From Pycnopodia helianthoides (lineage: Eukaryota; Echinodermata; Asteroidea; Forcipulatida; Asteriidae): a stretch of 64,000 nucleotides of DNA. The number at the start of each line of letters is the position of its first letter. Position 1 is the stretch's first letter. The position numbers were made by a program, and so were the translations under genes. This document shows positions 23,342 through 36,000 of this stretch, piece after piece. The notes beneath the pieces were generated by a model. That model had not been told where the DNA came from. It searched no databases and saw nothing but the letters and a program-made list of their open reading frames with translations. The stretch covers positions 5,363,001 through 5,427,000 of the forward strand of contig CM063253.1 in NCBI GenBank assembly GCA_032158295.1, read 5' to 3'.

Positions 23342-23708
23342 GGCCCTAATTTCATAGAGCTACTTTTAAGCAGAAGAAAAGATTGCTTAATTTCTGCTTC
23401 TTGGTATCAGTCACAATGGTACATGCGACGTTTTAGCTGGTAACCTTATTCTGATAAGCATAATTTTGTTGTGCCCAGCTACTGTTTGTCTTAATCAGCT
23501 CTATGAAATTGGATCCAGTGCCCAATTACATAGAGCTACTTAAGCACAAAAACTAGCTCAGCACAACAAAATTATGCTACGAGAAAAAGGTTAATAGCTA
23601 AAATACCAGTTCCCATGTACTTGTGTGACTGTTATCCTGCTTATTGCTGCTTAGAAGAAACAATGTAAGCAATATTTTCTGCTTAAGCAGCTCTATGAAA
23701 TTGGGCCC
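23342..23708. mobile_element. Two adjacent fold-back MITEs with 'tttcatagagct' ends
   Basis: Copy one is 23342-23515 and copy two is 23519-23708. Each starts with a version of 'gggcccaatttcatagagct' and ends with 'agctctatgaaattgggccc'. The family also occurs at 63272-63513 and as fragments near 44905-45060 and 47890-48030. Confidence 0.8.
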
Positions 23709-24015
23709 TGATTCTAAAGGCCCGATTCTTGCGTTAATCGAGAGCCTCGAAGTGTATAATAACGTCAGATTCCCAGGTTTGGGTGGATGCTGCTATGAAG
23801 ATCGAAATGACCTACATCTATAAAGAATAGTATCAAATCATACAGTAAATGTTGTTGTAACGACCCGGGTAATTAAAATTGATATGTGCTAATTGCAGAG
23901 GAAAGAGGGCTCTGTGGGTAACTTAAAACAGTTAATGATTGGAAACTCTCTGAGTGAGGGGATACGGATGCTGTAATAGGAAGAAACACCTCGTGTTCTC
24001 CTTGGAGATGATGCA

Positions 24016-24226
24016 GCCGACACACAGTGGGCCAGGCCAAGACCAAAGTGCGCCAAAAAGTCTGAAACGTGACCCTGCTAGTTTTAATTTTTGTCAACAC
24101 TTTTGAGGTTGCTTATACCGATGGGGGTATAAGCAACCTCAAAAGTGTTGAAAAAATTGAAACAAGCAGGGTCACGTTTTACCCTTTTGGCGCACTTTGG
24201 TCTCGGCCTGTCCCACTGTGCGACAT
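24016..24226. mobile_element. Long fold-back element, about 100-bp arms
   Basis: The left arm (acacagtgggccaggccaag ... aacctcaaaagtg in complement) and right arm pair over about 100 bases around a loop of about seven bases ('cgatggg'). The longest exact block is the 'acacttttgaggttgcttat' arm. Confidence 0.88.
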
Positions 24227-24939
24227 GATGAGTCGCAGTCACCGTATGCAGTATCGAGACCCGGGGGTCAACGAGTTTTGTCCAATTTGTAGCACCACAC
24301 GCCCCCTCTGGTTACGCCCCTTTGATTAAGCACAGTTGTAAAACACTTTCCTCACAAAAATAAAGATCGTATTAATTTGCTTTCCACTATACATCGGCGA
24401 TGCGAACCGGTCTATATCATAATCTGTGATGCCTCTGGACACAGTTTGCCCTCGCAATGAAATCACCCCCTAGTACCTCTTGCGGAAGTGTTTTTAAGGA
24501 TCACCCCCACCTGAAGACGGTTTGGGCTGATTCTAATTTCTCCATCCCCCCGGAACGGAAAGATGAACTGTCAGTTTGGTTTAAACAGCGGATTTGTTAT
24601 TTCGAGGGCGTCATGGAATCTTAATTTGTGACTTCCACAGATTTCCGAGTTACGCCAATGGTTATTGCAGCTCGGCATAAAAACCAGGCTATCCATTATT
24701 GTGTATGAGGAACGGTTGGTGAGATTTGACGCAAAATTTGCTAAAATTGGAAAAGAAACAATAAATGGTGAACGGAAAAGCAATGGCAGAATGAAGAGAA
24801 GACCTCGATTTATGGGGATTGACAAAACAGGCCCTTACGTCCGTCATTGTTAGGGGGTACTTTAAACAATGGAACAATGGTACCCGACAATGTTTTCTTT
24901 GTTCTAATGGTACCCAACAGAGTATTTCTTTAAAACCAT

Positions 24940-25185
24940 GGGGAGCTGCTGCCAAAAGTTAGTACAAACAAAAGGGAGAAAATAGGGGATCCCCGATTGC
25001 AGGTGTTTACAAGCTTGCGTGTGCGTGTGTGTGCGTGAACTTGTAAGTGACATTCAAACCGAGGACTTGGAACAAAAGGAACAATAGGCCTCACGATAGC
25101 TATCACAATTGAAAACAATGGGGACCAAGAGTTGAACAAATTTGAGGTCATTACAATGGTGCGTGGGACACATTTTGGTGAGCGA
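24940..25185. mobile_element. Repeat of the 'gtccccgattgcaggtgttt' family
   Basis: Shares 'acaaaagggagaaaatagg' + 'gatccccgattgcaggtgttt' with 26595-26800 and 60820-61005. It is followed directly by an element of the 'gatatgtggca' family. Confidence 0.6.
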
Positions 25186-25390
25186 TATGTGGCATGGTGC
25201 CCCCCCCTACCCCTGCCCCCTCCAGTTGTGTACTCAGTGTGTTCTGGGAATCTCAGGAGTTTTTTTTAAGGATTTCAGGGGGTCCTTCTGTCAAGAGGAA
25301 AAATAACTTGTTCAAGTTTGGGAGCTTTTTTTTGGGGGGGGGGCGAAACCACCCTCTGCCACATATCGGGAACAGGATCGTTGAGTCAAC
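25180..25390. mobile_element. 'gatatgtggca' inverted-repeat element, copy 2
   Basis: Starts 'gagcgatatgtggcatggtg' and ends 'ccctctgccacatatcggga'. It contains C and G runs and 'tgttctgggaatctc'. Confidence 0.7.
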
Positions 25391-25867
25391 TTAACACGAT
25401 TAAACACTCACATGAATTGGCATTTTCAGTGTATACCCCCCCCCCCCGCTTTTAATAGTCGCTTCATTTATTATGGGAAAATTACCTATTATATCCAATT
25501 TGCAAACAAAACAGAGGATGATCAACAGATGAGTTCAATATCTCCGTGGAACTTTACTTTTAACTTTTGGTATTTGGGCCTATCTGTCACGAAACACCTG
25601 AGTCAATACAAATCGTGTTATTAATACTGATCCGCGAAGTCTAATTCGGAAGGACAATCGTCAAAAAGACCTTGATACTGTTAAAGCATTGTTTGTCAAT
25701 CTAATGGTATTATTCTAATCTTTTTATTGTGTTGAGGTTTCTTTATTTTAGTGAGGTTGTCACGCGAGCTGCGCGGCAGGTGGGGGACTGACCTTAGACG
25801 AGGACTTAAAAGGAATTCGGGTTTCGCAGTTTGTTGTGCCGCGCGTTTTACGGTTGGTTCATCCGTT

Positions 25868-26290
25868 TCCATTGGACTGGATTTGGTTGGACTGGATTGA
25901 ATTGAATTGGATTGGATTGAATTGCAAGGTTTGGATTGGCTTGGATTGGATTGGATAGGATTGGTTTGGATTAGATTGATTGTTGGATTGAACCGGATTT
26001 GCAAGGATTGTATTGGAATGGATTTGGCTGAATCTGATTAAATTGGATTGGATTAGATTGGATTGGACTGAATTTGGATTGGATTGGATTGGATTGCAAG
26101 GTTTGGATTGGCTTGGATTGGATTGGATAGGATTGGTTTGGATTAGATTGTGGATTGGATTGAACCGGATTTGCAAGGATTGTATTGGCCAGGAATGGAT
26201 TTTGGCTGAATCTGATTAAATTGGATTGGATTGGATTGGGTTGGGCTGGATTGGGTTAGGTCTTGGGCTGGATTGGGTTGGGTCTTTCTG
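25868..26290. repeat. Degenerate TTGGA pentamer array with higher-order repeats
   Basis: More than 400 bp of GGATT/TTGGA pentamers. A block of about 165 bp that includes 'gcaaggtttggattggcttg' and 'gaaccggatttgcaaggatt' occurs twice (about 25920-26060 and 26095-26230). Confidence 0.9.
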
Positions 26291-26424
26291 ACCTTACACA
26301 CGACCAAATGCTACACACCACAAGGTTTTCGTTATTCTTGTGGTACACCAAACTTAAGAGGAATAATGAAACAACATTGACGGGACCCCATACCTGCCAT
26401 AGTGTATGGAAGTGCATGTGTCAT

Positions 26425-26612
26425 TTGGTGCTCGATATGTGGCATGGTGTACCCCCCCCCCCCCTGCCCTCCTTGTGTGTCTTCATTGTGTTCTGGGAAT
26501 CTCCGGAATTCTTTAGGGGATTTTAGGGGGGATGTACAAGAGGAAAAGAGCTGTGTTAACGTAATGGAACAACGAGGGGGACCCTCTGCCACATACCGGG
26601 CATGGTAAAGGG
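26425..26612. mobile_element. 'gatatgtggca' inverted-repeat element, copy 3
   Basis: Starts 'gtgctcgatatgtggcatgg' and ends 'ccctctgccacataccgggc'. It is followed at once by a copy of the 'gtccccgattgcaggtgttt' family (to about 26800) and a (GT)n run at 26797-26828. The same order of two families occurs at 24940-25390, but reversed. Confidence 0.7.
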
Positions 26613-26796
26613 TAGGTATACACATTCAAACCGGGGACCTATAACAAAAGAGGACAATAGGGTCCCCGTTTGGGGAAAGGTCCCCAGTTGGAAAACGTGT
26701 ACAAAACAAATGAGAGCTGTTGCCAAAAAGTTGGCAAAAAGAGTACAAACAAAAGAGGGACAATAGGAGGTCCCCGATTGCAGGTGTTTACACACG

Positions 26797-26830
<34 letters not shown>

Positions 26831-27301
26831 GGGGGGGGGGGATTGGAATTAAATTGAATGGTTTTCAACATTCAAGGGAGAAGTTGAGGCATTGCATGGA
26901 CACCGGTGGCTGTAGAACGAGGACAGATTGCACCGCAGCACTTTCGGCATGCAAGGTCAGAATAAGTCCGAAGTTGTCTCCAAACTGAAAAATAAAGTTG
27001 AACAATATCGAAGTATATTCACTTGTCAATTATAACGATGTAGTTGAACACTACCCTCGAACCAACCCAACCCATCAAAAATTAACTAAAGTCAGAGTCC
27101 AACAGTTTGGGATCCTTGTAAATCACCCATGCGGCTCAAAGGGGCAAGTTGCCTTCAAATCTCTTAACATTTTGCTGTTTGGAATTACTGCTTATCCTTT
27201 TTAAGAGTTGTTCTTGCACCAAAAACACACACAGTGTGTTGTAATTAGTGAGTAGTGATAAAAAAAAAACATTGACTCTGAAAATGCAACCAGTGGAACA
27301 T

Positions 27302-27356
27302 AACGGTCCACTATTTTGTGGAGTCAAAAATCATGGTTCCACAAAATAGCGGACCT
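27302..27356. repeat. Short inverted repeat
   Basis: 'ggtccactattttgtgga' is matched by 'tccacaaaatagcggacc' after a spacer of about 16 bases. Confidence 0.6.
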
Positions 27357-27646
27357 TGCTCTGTCAAGAAATTACACAAGAACCACACAATTTTGTGGGA
27401 GATTTATGTGAATCTATATATTCTACTTTTAAAATCCATCGTTTCAAAACATTTTTTTTGTATAAAGCCCAAAGCGCCCAATCCGAAGGCAACGTGTCCC
27501 ATCATAATGAGCACAGTTATGTGCGAGTCCTTTTATAAAGCTACAGACGTACGATGCTGACATTACAAGTACAAGTACTTTGTCATCCGAAACCGCCTTC
27601 ATCTTTGGCGCAATTTGGACCCCTCTTCGCGGATTTAACACGTCTT

Positions 27647-28037
27647 TTAAAGGCACTGGACACTATTGGTAATTACTCAAAATAATTGTTAGCATAAAAA
27701 AAAATTACTTGGTAACGAGCAATGGAGAGCTGTTGATAGCATAAAACACTGTGAGAAACGGCTCCCTCTGAAGTAACGTAGTTTTTGAGAAAGAAGTAAT
27801 TTCTCTGTAAAATATTTGAATTGACTTTGAGACCTCACGCGTGAGGTCTCGAAATCAAGCATCTGAAAGCACACAACTTCGTGTGACAAGGGTGTCTTTT
27901 CTTCCATTATTATCTCGCAACTTCGACGACCAATTGAGTTCAAATTTTCACCGGTTTGTTATTTTGTACATATGTTGAGATACACCAAGTGAGAAGACTG
28001 GTCTTTGACAATTACCAAAGGTGTCCAGTGTCTTTGA
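27647..28037. mobile_element. TTAA-flanked MITE, family A copy 1
   Basis: TTAA (27647) is followed by AGGCACTGGACAC. The right end is GTGTCCAGTGTCT followed by TTGA (one base off TTAA). The central palindrome is GAGACCTCACGCGTGAGGTCTC-like (gacctcacgcgtgaggtc). It is nearly identical to the copy at 39435-39812. Confidence 0.88.
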
Positions 28038-28539
28038 TAGAAAGGTGTTTTTGCCACCCCCCCCCCTTTAAGCGTGTCCGCATCCCAATTGAAAACTTGT
28101 ATGGGGGGGGGGGGTCGGTTGACGGGGACTGGAGAGGAAGAGTTAGGAGATGCAACACCCAAAGGGGACACACATGTTTTCCCCGTTTGGCAGATCAAGT
28201 ATGGTTTTTATAATTTGACGAACAAAAGAGGGCAGTATATGCACAGGGCTGTGAGCTGTTACCTCAGTCACGGTCAGGACCAGTGGCAAGCTCTAACAAG
28301 TAGACCTATGAATAATTTCCCAGGTGCGGAGGTGCGTTCCGCGTCGTGCAAGGGGTCACACCATTGATCTCCATAAATATTAATTTCCTGAATGCGTTAA
28401 AGCAATGGACCTGGGACCAAAGCGGTCCTAAAATACGCCGCGAAGCTTGTGCAGTCTATACATGTATTGAGAGCCAAAACTACTACTCTTGCAATCCACC
28501 CCTTCTACCCAGCCCCCCCCCCCCAACACACACACACAC

Positions 28540-28950
28540 ACAAGTTTGTGAATCCTGTAAATCGAGGACTTCTCTTTGTTCTCCCATTGTTTGGACTTCG
28601 TTTTTTTTTCAGCGACGTCCCCGTTGGTTTTGTGCACGAGAGCGAAGCGAGGATGTCATCGCCCTGGCATTTCTTTGTTCTGTGCACTCAAGAAAAAAAA
28701 AAACGTTCTTCAACACTGTAAAAAAAAAAACCTGTGTGGACGTGTGTAAGTCCACATAGTTTTTTTTAAGTCCCTACATTGTTTAGATCTCTCTTTTTTT
28801 CTCAGGTCTACACTTGATATGTAATGCTTACCCACAATGTTTGACAACCCCGTAAATTGAGAGCTTCTCATTGTTCTCCCATTGTTTGGACTTGTTTTTT
28901 TTTTTAGCGAAAGCAAAGCGAGGACGTCCTCGCTCTGTATAAACACCCGG
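28540..28950. repeat. Two related repeat copies about 300 bp apart
   Basis: 'ttgttctcccattgtttgga' followed by a T run and 'gcgaagcgaggatgtc' or 'gcaaagcgaggacgtc' occurs at about 28575-28660 and 28870-28930. Long A and T runs lie between. This is not coding. Confidence 0.55.
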
Positions 28951-29758
28951 ATCCCTTTGGTTAAATTCATGGGTGTCGACGGGTATAGACACGACGCTGC
29001 CTAAATGTATATTTTAACAGGCACCCTTCTTTCGCTGAACAATATTATTGTATACCAATTTTGTTTTGGCAATCTTACAGCTACACACAAAAAGGTTTGC
29101 TGGGGTATTATTTGTCATTGTTTACAATATACAAAAAATATTCAAACATCAAGTCACGAGTCGTCGGAAACGAACCATCTTTATAGCGTTAGGCTATGCA
29201 CTTTAATATGCATTGAATAACCAAAGTTACGGGAACATTTTTACAAAATATTAATAAATGCTTGCATAATTATGCGCTTGGCGCATTGTTTCAATTAGAT
29301 TTATATAATATATTTATTTCGTACCTAAAAATTAATGGTTAACCTTGATTTAGTAATGACAAGAAATAAAAAATAAACACATTAATTTCACCGAGCCCTT
29401 CAAATAACATAAACCCATTATTAAGACATTAACCAAGACCAAGAAAAAAGAGATCCACTTCCAAATTACACGCAACTTGTAAGTTGAATTAAAGGGAAAA
29501 AAACAAAAGGTGCTTTTAAAAAAAAAGTCTGGCTCGGCCGAAATTGATGATCAACACTGTAGTTTGCATTGTTTTGACTGGTCATTCGCTGCTATCGAAC
29601 TTTAGCTTCTTGCTTAAAACACCTTTATGAAATTTGCACCACGTACACAATTTTTGTTTAAACAACAACAAACAAACAAACAAAACCAAAAAGGATCTTA
29701 CATAATTTGTTTACGTATACATTAAACTAGGCAACGTAATTAAGTACAGACAGATAAG

Positions 29759-30104
29759 TTAAAGGCAAAGTATACCTTTGAATTTTTTAGAACCGTTCGA
29801 TTGTTTTAATCCTAAATAAATGTAAACATGTACAATAAAACTAACCTGTGAACAATTCATTTTGGAAAGAAGGTAGCGTTTTTGAGATATCGCCGAAAAT
29901 CGCTGAGAAAATGTTTCATGCAGAAACGTTTCTCAGATTGATATATATTTTTTAAATCCCTTTCTATAAAACCACATTCCTTAGAAGGGATTCGTTTCTC
30001 AAAAATGTTAATTTATATCGACAGCTGCAGTGCTTCTTACATAGTAAGATTTTATGGTCATTATTTTTCTGGAGTCGTTACTCAAACGTATACCCTGCCT
30101 TTGA
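29759..30104. mobile_element. MITE of the TTAA group, family E
   Basis: TTAA-AGGCAAAGTATACC on the left, ACGTATACCCTGCCT-TTGA on the right. The central palindrome (gaaaatgtttcatgcagaaacgtttctc region) is near 29905-29935. Confidence 0.7.
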
Positions 30105-30469
30105 ACGTAAATTGAAATGTTTTAAATCTTTTAGTTATTGGTACAGTTTAGCTATTAACAAAGAACCACTCACACTAAAAGGGCATTTTCAAAACACGCA
30201 GATTTTCAAATCCTTCCCCCACCTTTGCACGCAGCTTGTCGCTGAGATAAACAAACAGCCCAAACTACGAAAAATAAAGAGCTCAGACAGGGGTCACGAT
30301 TTGAAAAAAAACTCTTTTTTTTAAACACATTTATTATAAGCGTCGATGGGGCGACTATCTTATGAAAGACAAGACTGACACAGTTTCTTATGGTTCAGTC
30401 TATTTTGATTAAAATTAACTCTCATGTAAAAACTACAGGGGAAACTGACTAAGTAATCTTTGTTTTATA

Positions 30470-30860
30470 ATTTGGGGTTGAACAAAGCAAGAGTGACTCC
30501 AGTGGGATTTGAACCTGCGACCTCCGGATTAAGGTGCCGGCGCTTTATAACTGCGCTATCTTAGCCCTAATGTTGGCGGTCTCCCCTTTTTGGTTTGTCA
30601 CTTGATAATTGAAATAAAGAGTCGCATCCCCTCAAGGTGATCAATCTGCTGCCGCTTCCCAGGTTGTATCGTTAAACTTGGGTGTGAATCCCCTGGCAAT
30701 ACGGCAGTTACAGGTTGAATGGCTTCTGACTGGCACCCCAAAGAAAGATATTGGCAAAACAGGGCGACTGCCAACATTTAGGGCTAGATAGCTCAGTTTG
30801 TTCGCAGCTTCAAATCCCCCTCTGCCAATTTTCTCTGTGTTCAACCCACAATCAAAATTA
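30470..30860. mobile_element. Two SINEs of a second (Asn-like) family in opposite orientation
   Basis: At 30470-30600, minus: the complement of a tRNA head with B box 'ggttcaaatccc' and 'gttaatccgg'-like anticodon arm. At 30735-30860, plus: 'agggctagatagctcagttt' and 'cttcaaatcccc'. The same family occurs minus-strand at 48755-48905 and 57717-57860. Tails carry 'ttgttcaacccc'. Confidence 0.7.
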
Positions 30861-31216
30861 ATTCTAACTGCTTACAAAAAAGAATGGTATTTGAAGGTTA
30901 ATAATATTTGTCTGCTGGAGCTACTGATGCTAACAATATTTTTTACATATTTTCATTAGGGTTTTTTTATAGTTTTTTTTTTTTTTTATCTTTTCTTCTT
31001 TTTTACAAATTGGGCAATGTCATTCTTTCCAACGCATATTTGAAGCTCCCTTTAAAAAAAATTGCACTATTCTTTAATAAACAGAAAACTTAAATAATCC
31101 AATGCGTAATGCATTCCGATAATGTCGATTAGTTTGTACTATGCTGTCTCATGTTCATAAGATTTTAAGATCTTTACTTTTAGCAAGAAGAACCAGAGAG
31201 GTCCGTTTATCTGTCG

Positions 31217-31312
31217 GGCCAATTTCACAAAGCACTTAAACTCATCATAAGATGAGTAATTAAGAGTGATTGGCAGTTAAGATCAATCTTTGCTTTGTGT
31301 GAAATCGAGCCT
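31217..31312. mobile_element. Small fold-back MITE
   Basis: 'gggccaatttcacaaagca' and 'gctttgtgtgaaatcgagcc' form the ends of a palindrome of about 95 bp. Its ends resemble those of the large palindrome at 61693-61860. Confidence 0.65.
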
Positions 31313-31874
31313 AGCTACACACAACTACAGGTACATTCAGTCACTGTTCAAATTTGCTATAGTAGGCCTATATTTGCGCTTACCCCAACGGTACCTGAAA
31401 ACCCACCCAAATGACAACTCTCAACCAATGACAGCCGAGATTGCGAAACCAAAAAAAGGCTGCAATCCCGTCATGCTCAAGCTCTCCGCGACCTGAGGCT
31501 GTGTGTGCCAGGCCGAAGACAATCCTCGTTCCCACGGGATGAGTGCCGTGTCAAGGTGGAAGTGGCGCTGCGAGATCGTCAACCCGTGAGAACGTGGTTG
31601 TAAGCGCGCAGCTTATTTGAGTCACGTCATAAGTAGGTCAAAGGTTAGCATTTGATGGACTGAATTTTGTTTTGGGGAATAAGCACGCTTAAATATCAGA
31701 CTCCTTCGAACTAATTAACAATGATGTTGCCTGAACAGAGATCGGCTTTGTCTACTTTGTCTACTTTGTATGGCTCGACATGTGGACTGTTATTGGGAAA
31801 ACTTAAATTTGTTCCATAACTTATGGTGAAGGTTCACATTTGTCAATGATTTTAAACAAAGTCTTCGTAATTGG

Positions 31875-31880
31875 TTTATT
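31875..31880 (-). terminator. Candidate polyadenylation signal of the activin gene
   Basis: TTTATT on the plus strand reads AATAAA on the minus strand. It is about 420 bases past the activin stop codon and is the nearest exact hexamer I found on that strand. Confidence 0.35.
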
Positions 31881-32296
31881 TACAATGTTTCTTAAATATG
31901 GACAGCTTCTTAAGACCGGTGAGCTCTCATCTTTCCCAAACAGTTCTCTGACGCCATAACTGATCGACATCACACCCAACACAACGACTGTTGAATGAAT
32001 TTTTTTTCTTAGACACTAAAGCGAACAAAGTGCCCGGTAAAGCAACACGAAAAAAGGAAGGAAAACATGAAAAAGTACTATGAAAGCAAAACACATGACA
32101 GTACGTCAGATTTACGGAAGTATTGTCCAGGGTGACGTGCCTCTTTGAGACACAAGACGCAGAGGAAGTGACCTATGACCCCACTTTTCAAGTTTCCTCC
32201 GACCTCCTTTTATCGGATGTGAATTGACGATGGAGATGATCGCACGACGACAGCACCGCGTTCAAGTAATAAATAGTGAAGCCTACCTACGGCATC

Positions 32297-33033
32297 TTAC
32301 ATACATGCACAACTCTCTGTGATCATGTTCTGCAGTAGTTTCTTATAGATGTACCCTTCATTGTCGTAATACAGAAGAACAAGGGGCTTGGTGACGAGAG
32401 GGGCACAGCAGGGGACGATAGAGAGCCCTCTGTCGATGTTCTGGTTTCTCACAGTTGTCATGACGTAGGTGTGGGCGTAGCCTTGAGCTACGTTGTCCTC
32501 ACACGAACCCCTGCAATAATTGGCCGAGTATCCCTTGGGCTCTATGATCCAGTCCCACTTGAGTTCCGCAAACGAGACGTAGAATATCTCCTTACAGCAT
32601 TGGGTCTCATTTGGTGGGCAGATGACTGAACGAGGTCTGCGTGGACGCCTCACCCCCTTTCCCAGGACCAAAAAGGGGCGGCGCCCGGGCTTCATGTCCA
32701 CCGGGTTGCCGGTCTCACGGCAGGTCGCACACGTGACTTCAAACAGGTAGGATCTCTTCGCGTGTACCACTATACGCCTGACAGCGTGCGTCAAGTCTAA
32801 CGTGACCCAGTCTGCTTTGTATACCACTGTGGTCGTATGTAGAACGGAGTGACGAGAGTGGCGACCGTTGCCAATGTGGGACACCACCAACGTCCGGTTT
32901 TGGTCAGTTTCCTGTGCACTTTTTGTGAGGTGAATCCATAGCTTGGCCGAAACGATGTTTTCTTCGAGATTGGCGGAAATTTCAAAACTGAAGCAACCGA
33001 CAGAATCTGTCTTGCGGGGACAAGCGCCCAGAC
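32297..33033 (-). CDS. INHBA/INHBB: Activin exon 2: rest of propeptide and mature ligand
   Basis: The acceptor ttgaattattag|gt is preceded by a T-rich tract. The exon begins LGACPRKTDSVGCFSFEI and ends SCACM-TAA at 32297. It codes about 135 propeptide residues, the basic cleavage region and the whole cysteine knot. Confidence 0.95.
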
Positions 33034-36000
33034 CTAATAATTCAAAGACAAAAGGCAAAGAAAACCATTAAAGTGACAGAAACATCCTAATGAGTTGTCT
33101 TAATTCACAAGAGAAGTTTTAAAGCAAGTTGAGTTCAGTCTTGTGTAGGCCCTGGTACGGCTCCCCGCTAGGGGCACTTTTCTAGTTACGTGGGCGAAAG
33201 GGGGAAGTCCCACTGACTGTCGAGGCCATTCCTAAAACATCCAGGGGTCAGAAAATGACATGGATCCCTAATCCATGGGTCAGAACGGTGCTTAGATCAT
33301 CCCTGACCTGTGACAGAGCACAAACTAGCTGTGTAGCTTTACCAGGTCAGGCAGTAATGACCCTCTTTCAGAAACTGAGTCATTTTCGATACGAGCTTTA
33401 TTAAGAACTTGGTGTACACAAACACTCATCTATGGCTTAATACCACCTTTCCAAACCCTCACAGCTTGACAAGTGCGAATTCATCGCTCAATCTTGGGAC
33501 TTTGTTTCATGTTACTACTGTTCCCCAATCCTAAATTTAGTTTTGGAACAAAATCCATTAAAACCAGCCGGGCAGGTTTTGAACGGAGCATCAAGATCAG
33601 AGGGGAGTTTTAAAAATTACCGAGGGAAATCTCTTTGAATAGATGAGAAAATGTGCCACTGCGCCATAATTGTTCGGCTACCGAAGTTTATGCTAATAAC
33701 GCCGGTAGTAAATATTACAATCTATTCATTCTAATCTTCAGATATAAAAGAAACCGGAACCTCACAATTATTGTATAAAGTTCACACTTTGACAGTTTAT
33801 AAAGGTCACAAAATGTAGTGCAGATAACCTAATTGCTTCACCTCTTGCCCGGGGTGGGCGAAGATATCACAGGTGCCAATTTGGGGGAACCGAAATCTAG
33901 GCAAGTATTTTGCTTCACCTCTTGCAGGGGTGGGTGAAGATATCACAGGTGTCAAACGCGGGAACCGAAACCTATGAGCAGCATGCTTCGACCGCGAGAG
34001 TAAATAAATGACATGTCTATTGCATTGCTTACCCAAATCAATAAACCTAAAGATATCAGCGTCGGTTTAAAACCCACGCGTTTCATCGTTCAAGGGCATT
34101 TTTGTATGGAAACTGACCATAAATTCTGACATGATATTGTGAGACTTTGTAGAACTGAATACTATGTAAAAAAAAAAAAAAAAAGGCAAGTCCAATTTTT
34201 TTTCCTCAAACACAAATCATCAAAGTTGTACTAGCTCAGTGCAATTCCTATAGTGTGGGCTTTTGGAAATCGTTGGAGCCAGTTTGTATGGAGTGGGCGT
34301 GGCATTACAGCAGATTGACGTCATGATTGTGCATTCGGGGGGAAATCTCTGGATTGTGTATAATTCGAGTCGTAACCCTTCCATGCATTGCCTGCTCCGC
34401 TGCCTCGCCCTCTCCACTGCAGTGCCCTCTCCCTTGCCTTGCCTCTACCCTGACTTGCCCCCCCTCCCTTCCCTGCATTGCCCCTTCCACCCTGACTTTC
34501 TCCTCCAAACAACTTGCACCTCAATCTAAAGGTTCAACAAAAGTGTGTCTTACTACCTTGCCCACAATGCCATGTGCAAGTTTGTACACACAACCTTACG
34601 GATCAGGATTGTGGGGTCCTGCTATTGTTGTTCTATTATTCTCCTTTCTAAAGAATTCCTCTCAGCGTGGGGTTGAACAAAGAACAATTTTGTGGGGCCA
34701 TTTTGTTCCATTGTGTAAAATGCCCCCAAATGGCCCATCCGTAAGCCCTTAATTACACACACTTCTATATTAATAGATCTATCATGAGGGAGCCATATTG
34801 TTTTCTCAAAAAAATGACCAAGCCGAGGTTGCAAAAAGGCAAACATTTTCTGATCCTTTTTTGTGCATAATGAGGTTTAGTAGCCACCGAGGCTGCAAAG
34901 GCAGACGTTGAACATGAATGGCCAAAGATGGCGGACTGTCCATCAAGTGCGTGCCGTGTCAGTATCAAAGACAACAGGTGAGTATTAAAACACCACGCGG
35001 TGCATCTTGTCCCGTATTATAATAATTATCAACCCAGCAAGTTTACATTTTTACTGCCTGATGCGACCCGTCAAAACCCCCCGGCGAGGCACCCAAGTCA
35101 AAAGACCATGAACTTTGCGGAATCCCGACCTAAATAATTGGTGGCTGTGGGGTCACAAGATCAACCGATCAGTCCCTCGCGTGCCAACGACATTTTAGTT
35201 TGTCTATAGGAGTTCGTGATTTATTTCGAAATGTCAAGTCCGTGGAATGTCCTTGCTGGAGTTTGTCTCCCATACACATTTATATATATTTATTATCAAG
35301 AAAAAGTGAAATTAGGCTGTACTTTTTGTTTTAAAACACCCACGGTAGTTCGCTCATCAGGTAGCTATTCTATATAAAAATTATGCCTATAGGTCACCGT
35401 ACGAAGCTCAAAGCATTTTTTTGTATGGGCTGAGCATCTTTCTACCCTAATTTCTGACTCTGGGGTAGAGAGGTATTATGTTCATGCTTGTTGATGCACG
35501 AGCAAATTCTTGAAGTGTTGTCACCGATTAATAAAGTTCAGGTGTACTTGTCCTTTAAACGCGGTGACTTTTGAAGTAGTTGTGCCGGCCTAACAGAGCT
35601 TCGGTTCCCAGATGTGTTTACACTTTCATCTAAGTATCTACATACTTTGGAAATGCACTGCGCCAGTTCGGTTAGATGGAGTTTGTTAGATAGAAATATT
35701 ATACGACACGTAATACCCGTGTGTAATTTATAGGTCAAAGCTTCCAGCTGTTGCAAAATAAAATCAACTCATAAAAAAAAAAAACTAGCGTGGGTCCTTC
35801 ATTTTTATTACGAAATCAAGATGTTAGACACCAAATCGCAACTGCGCAAGACTATTATTTCATACGACTGCGTCATGGTAATTATTTCTGATTGCAGAGA
35901 GTGTGGCACGTGTCCCCGGGTCCAAGGTCTAAGTCACACAATGGGGATACCCCCACTAAACTGAACCATTGTCCTCACGTTTTCTGAAAGGTTTACCCTT

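Noticed and set aside
25696..26219. Asn/Gln/Ser/Ile-rich frames on both strands
   Set aside because: They follow the TTGGA pentamer array.
30480..30560. tRNA-Asn gene on the minus strand
   Set aside because: Imperfect stems and shared flanks with copies at 48755 and 57717 show a SINE family.
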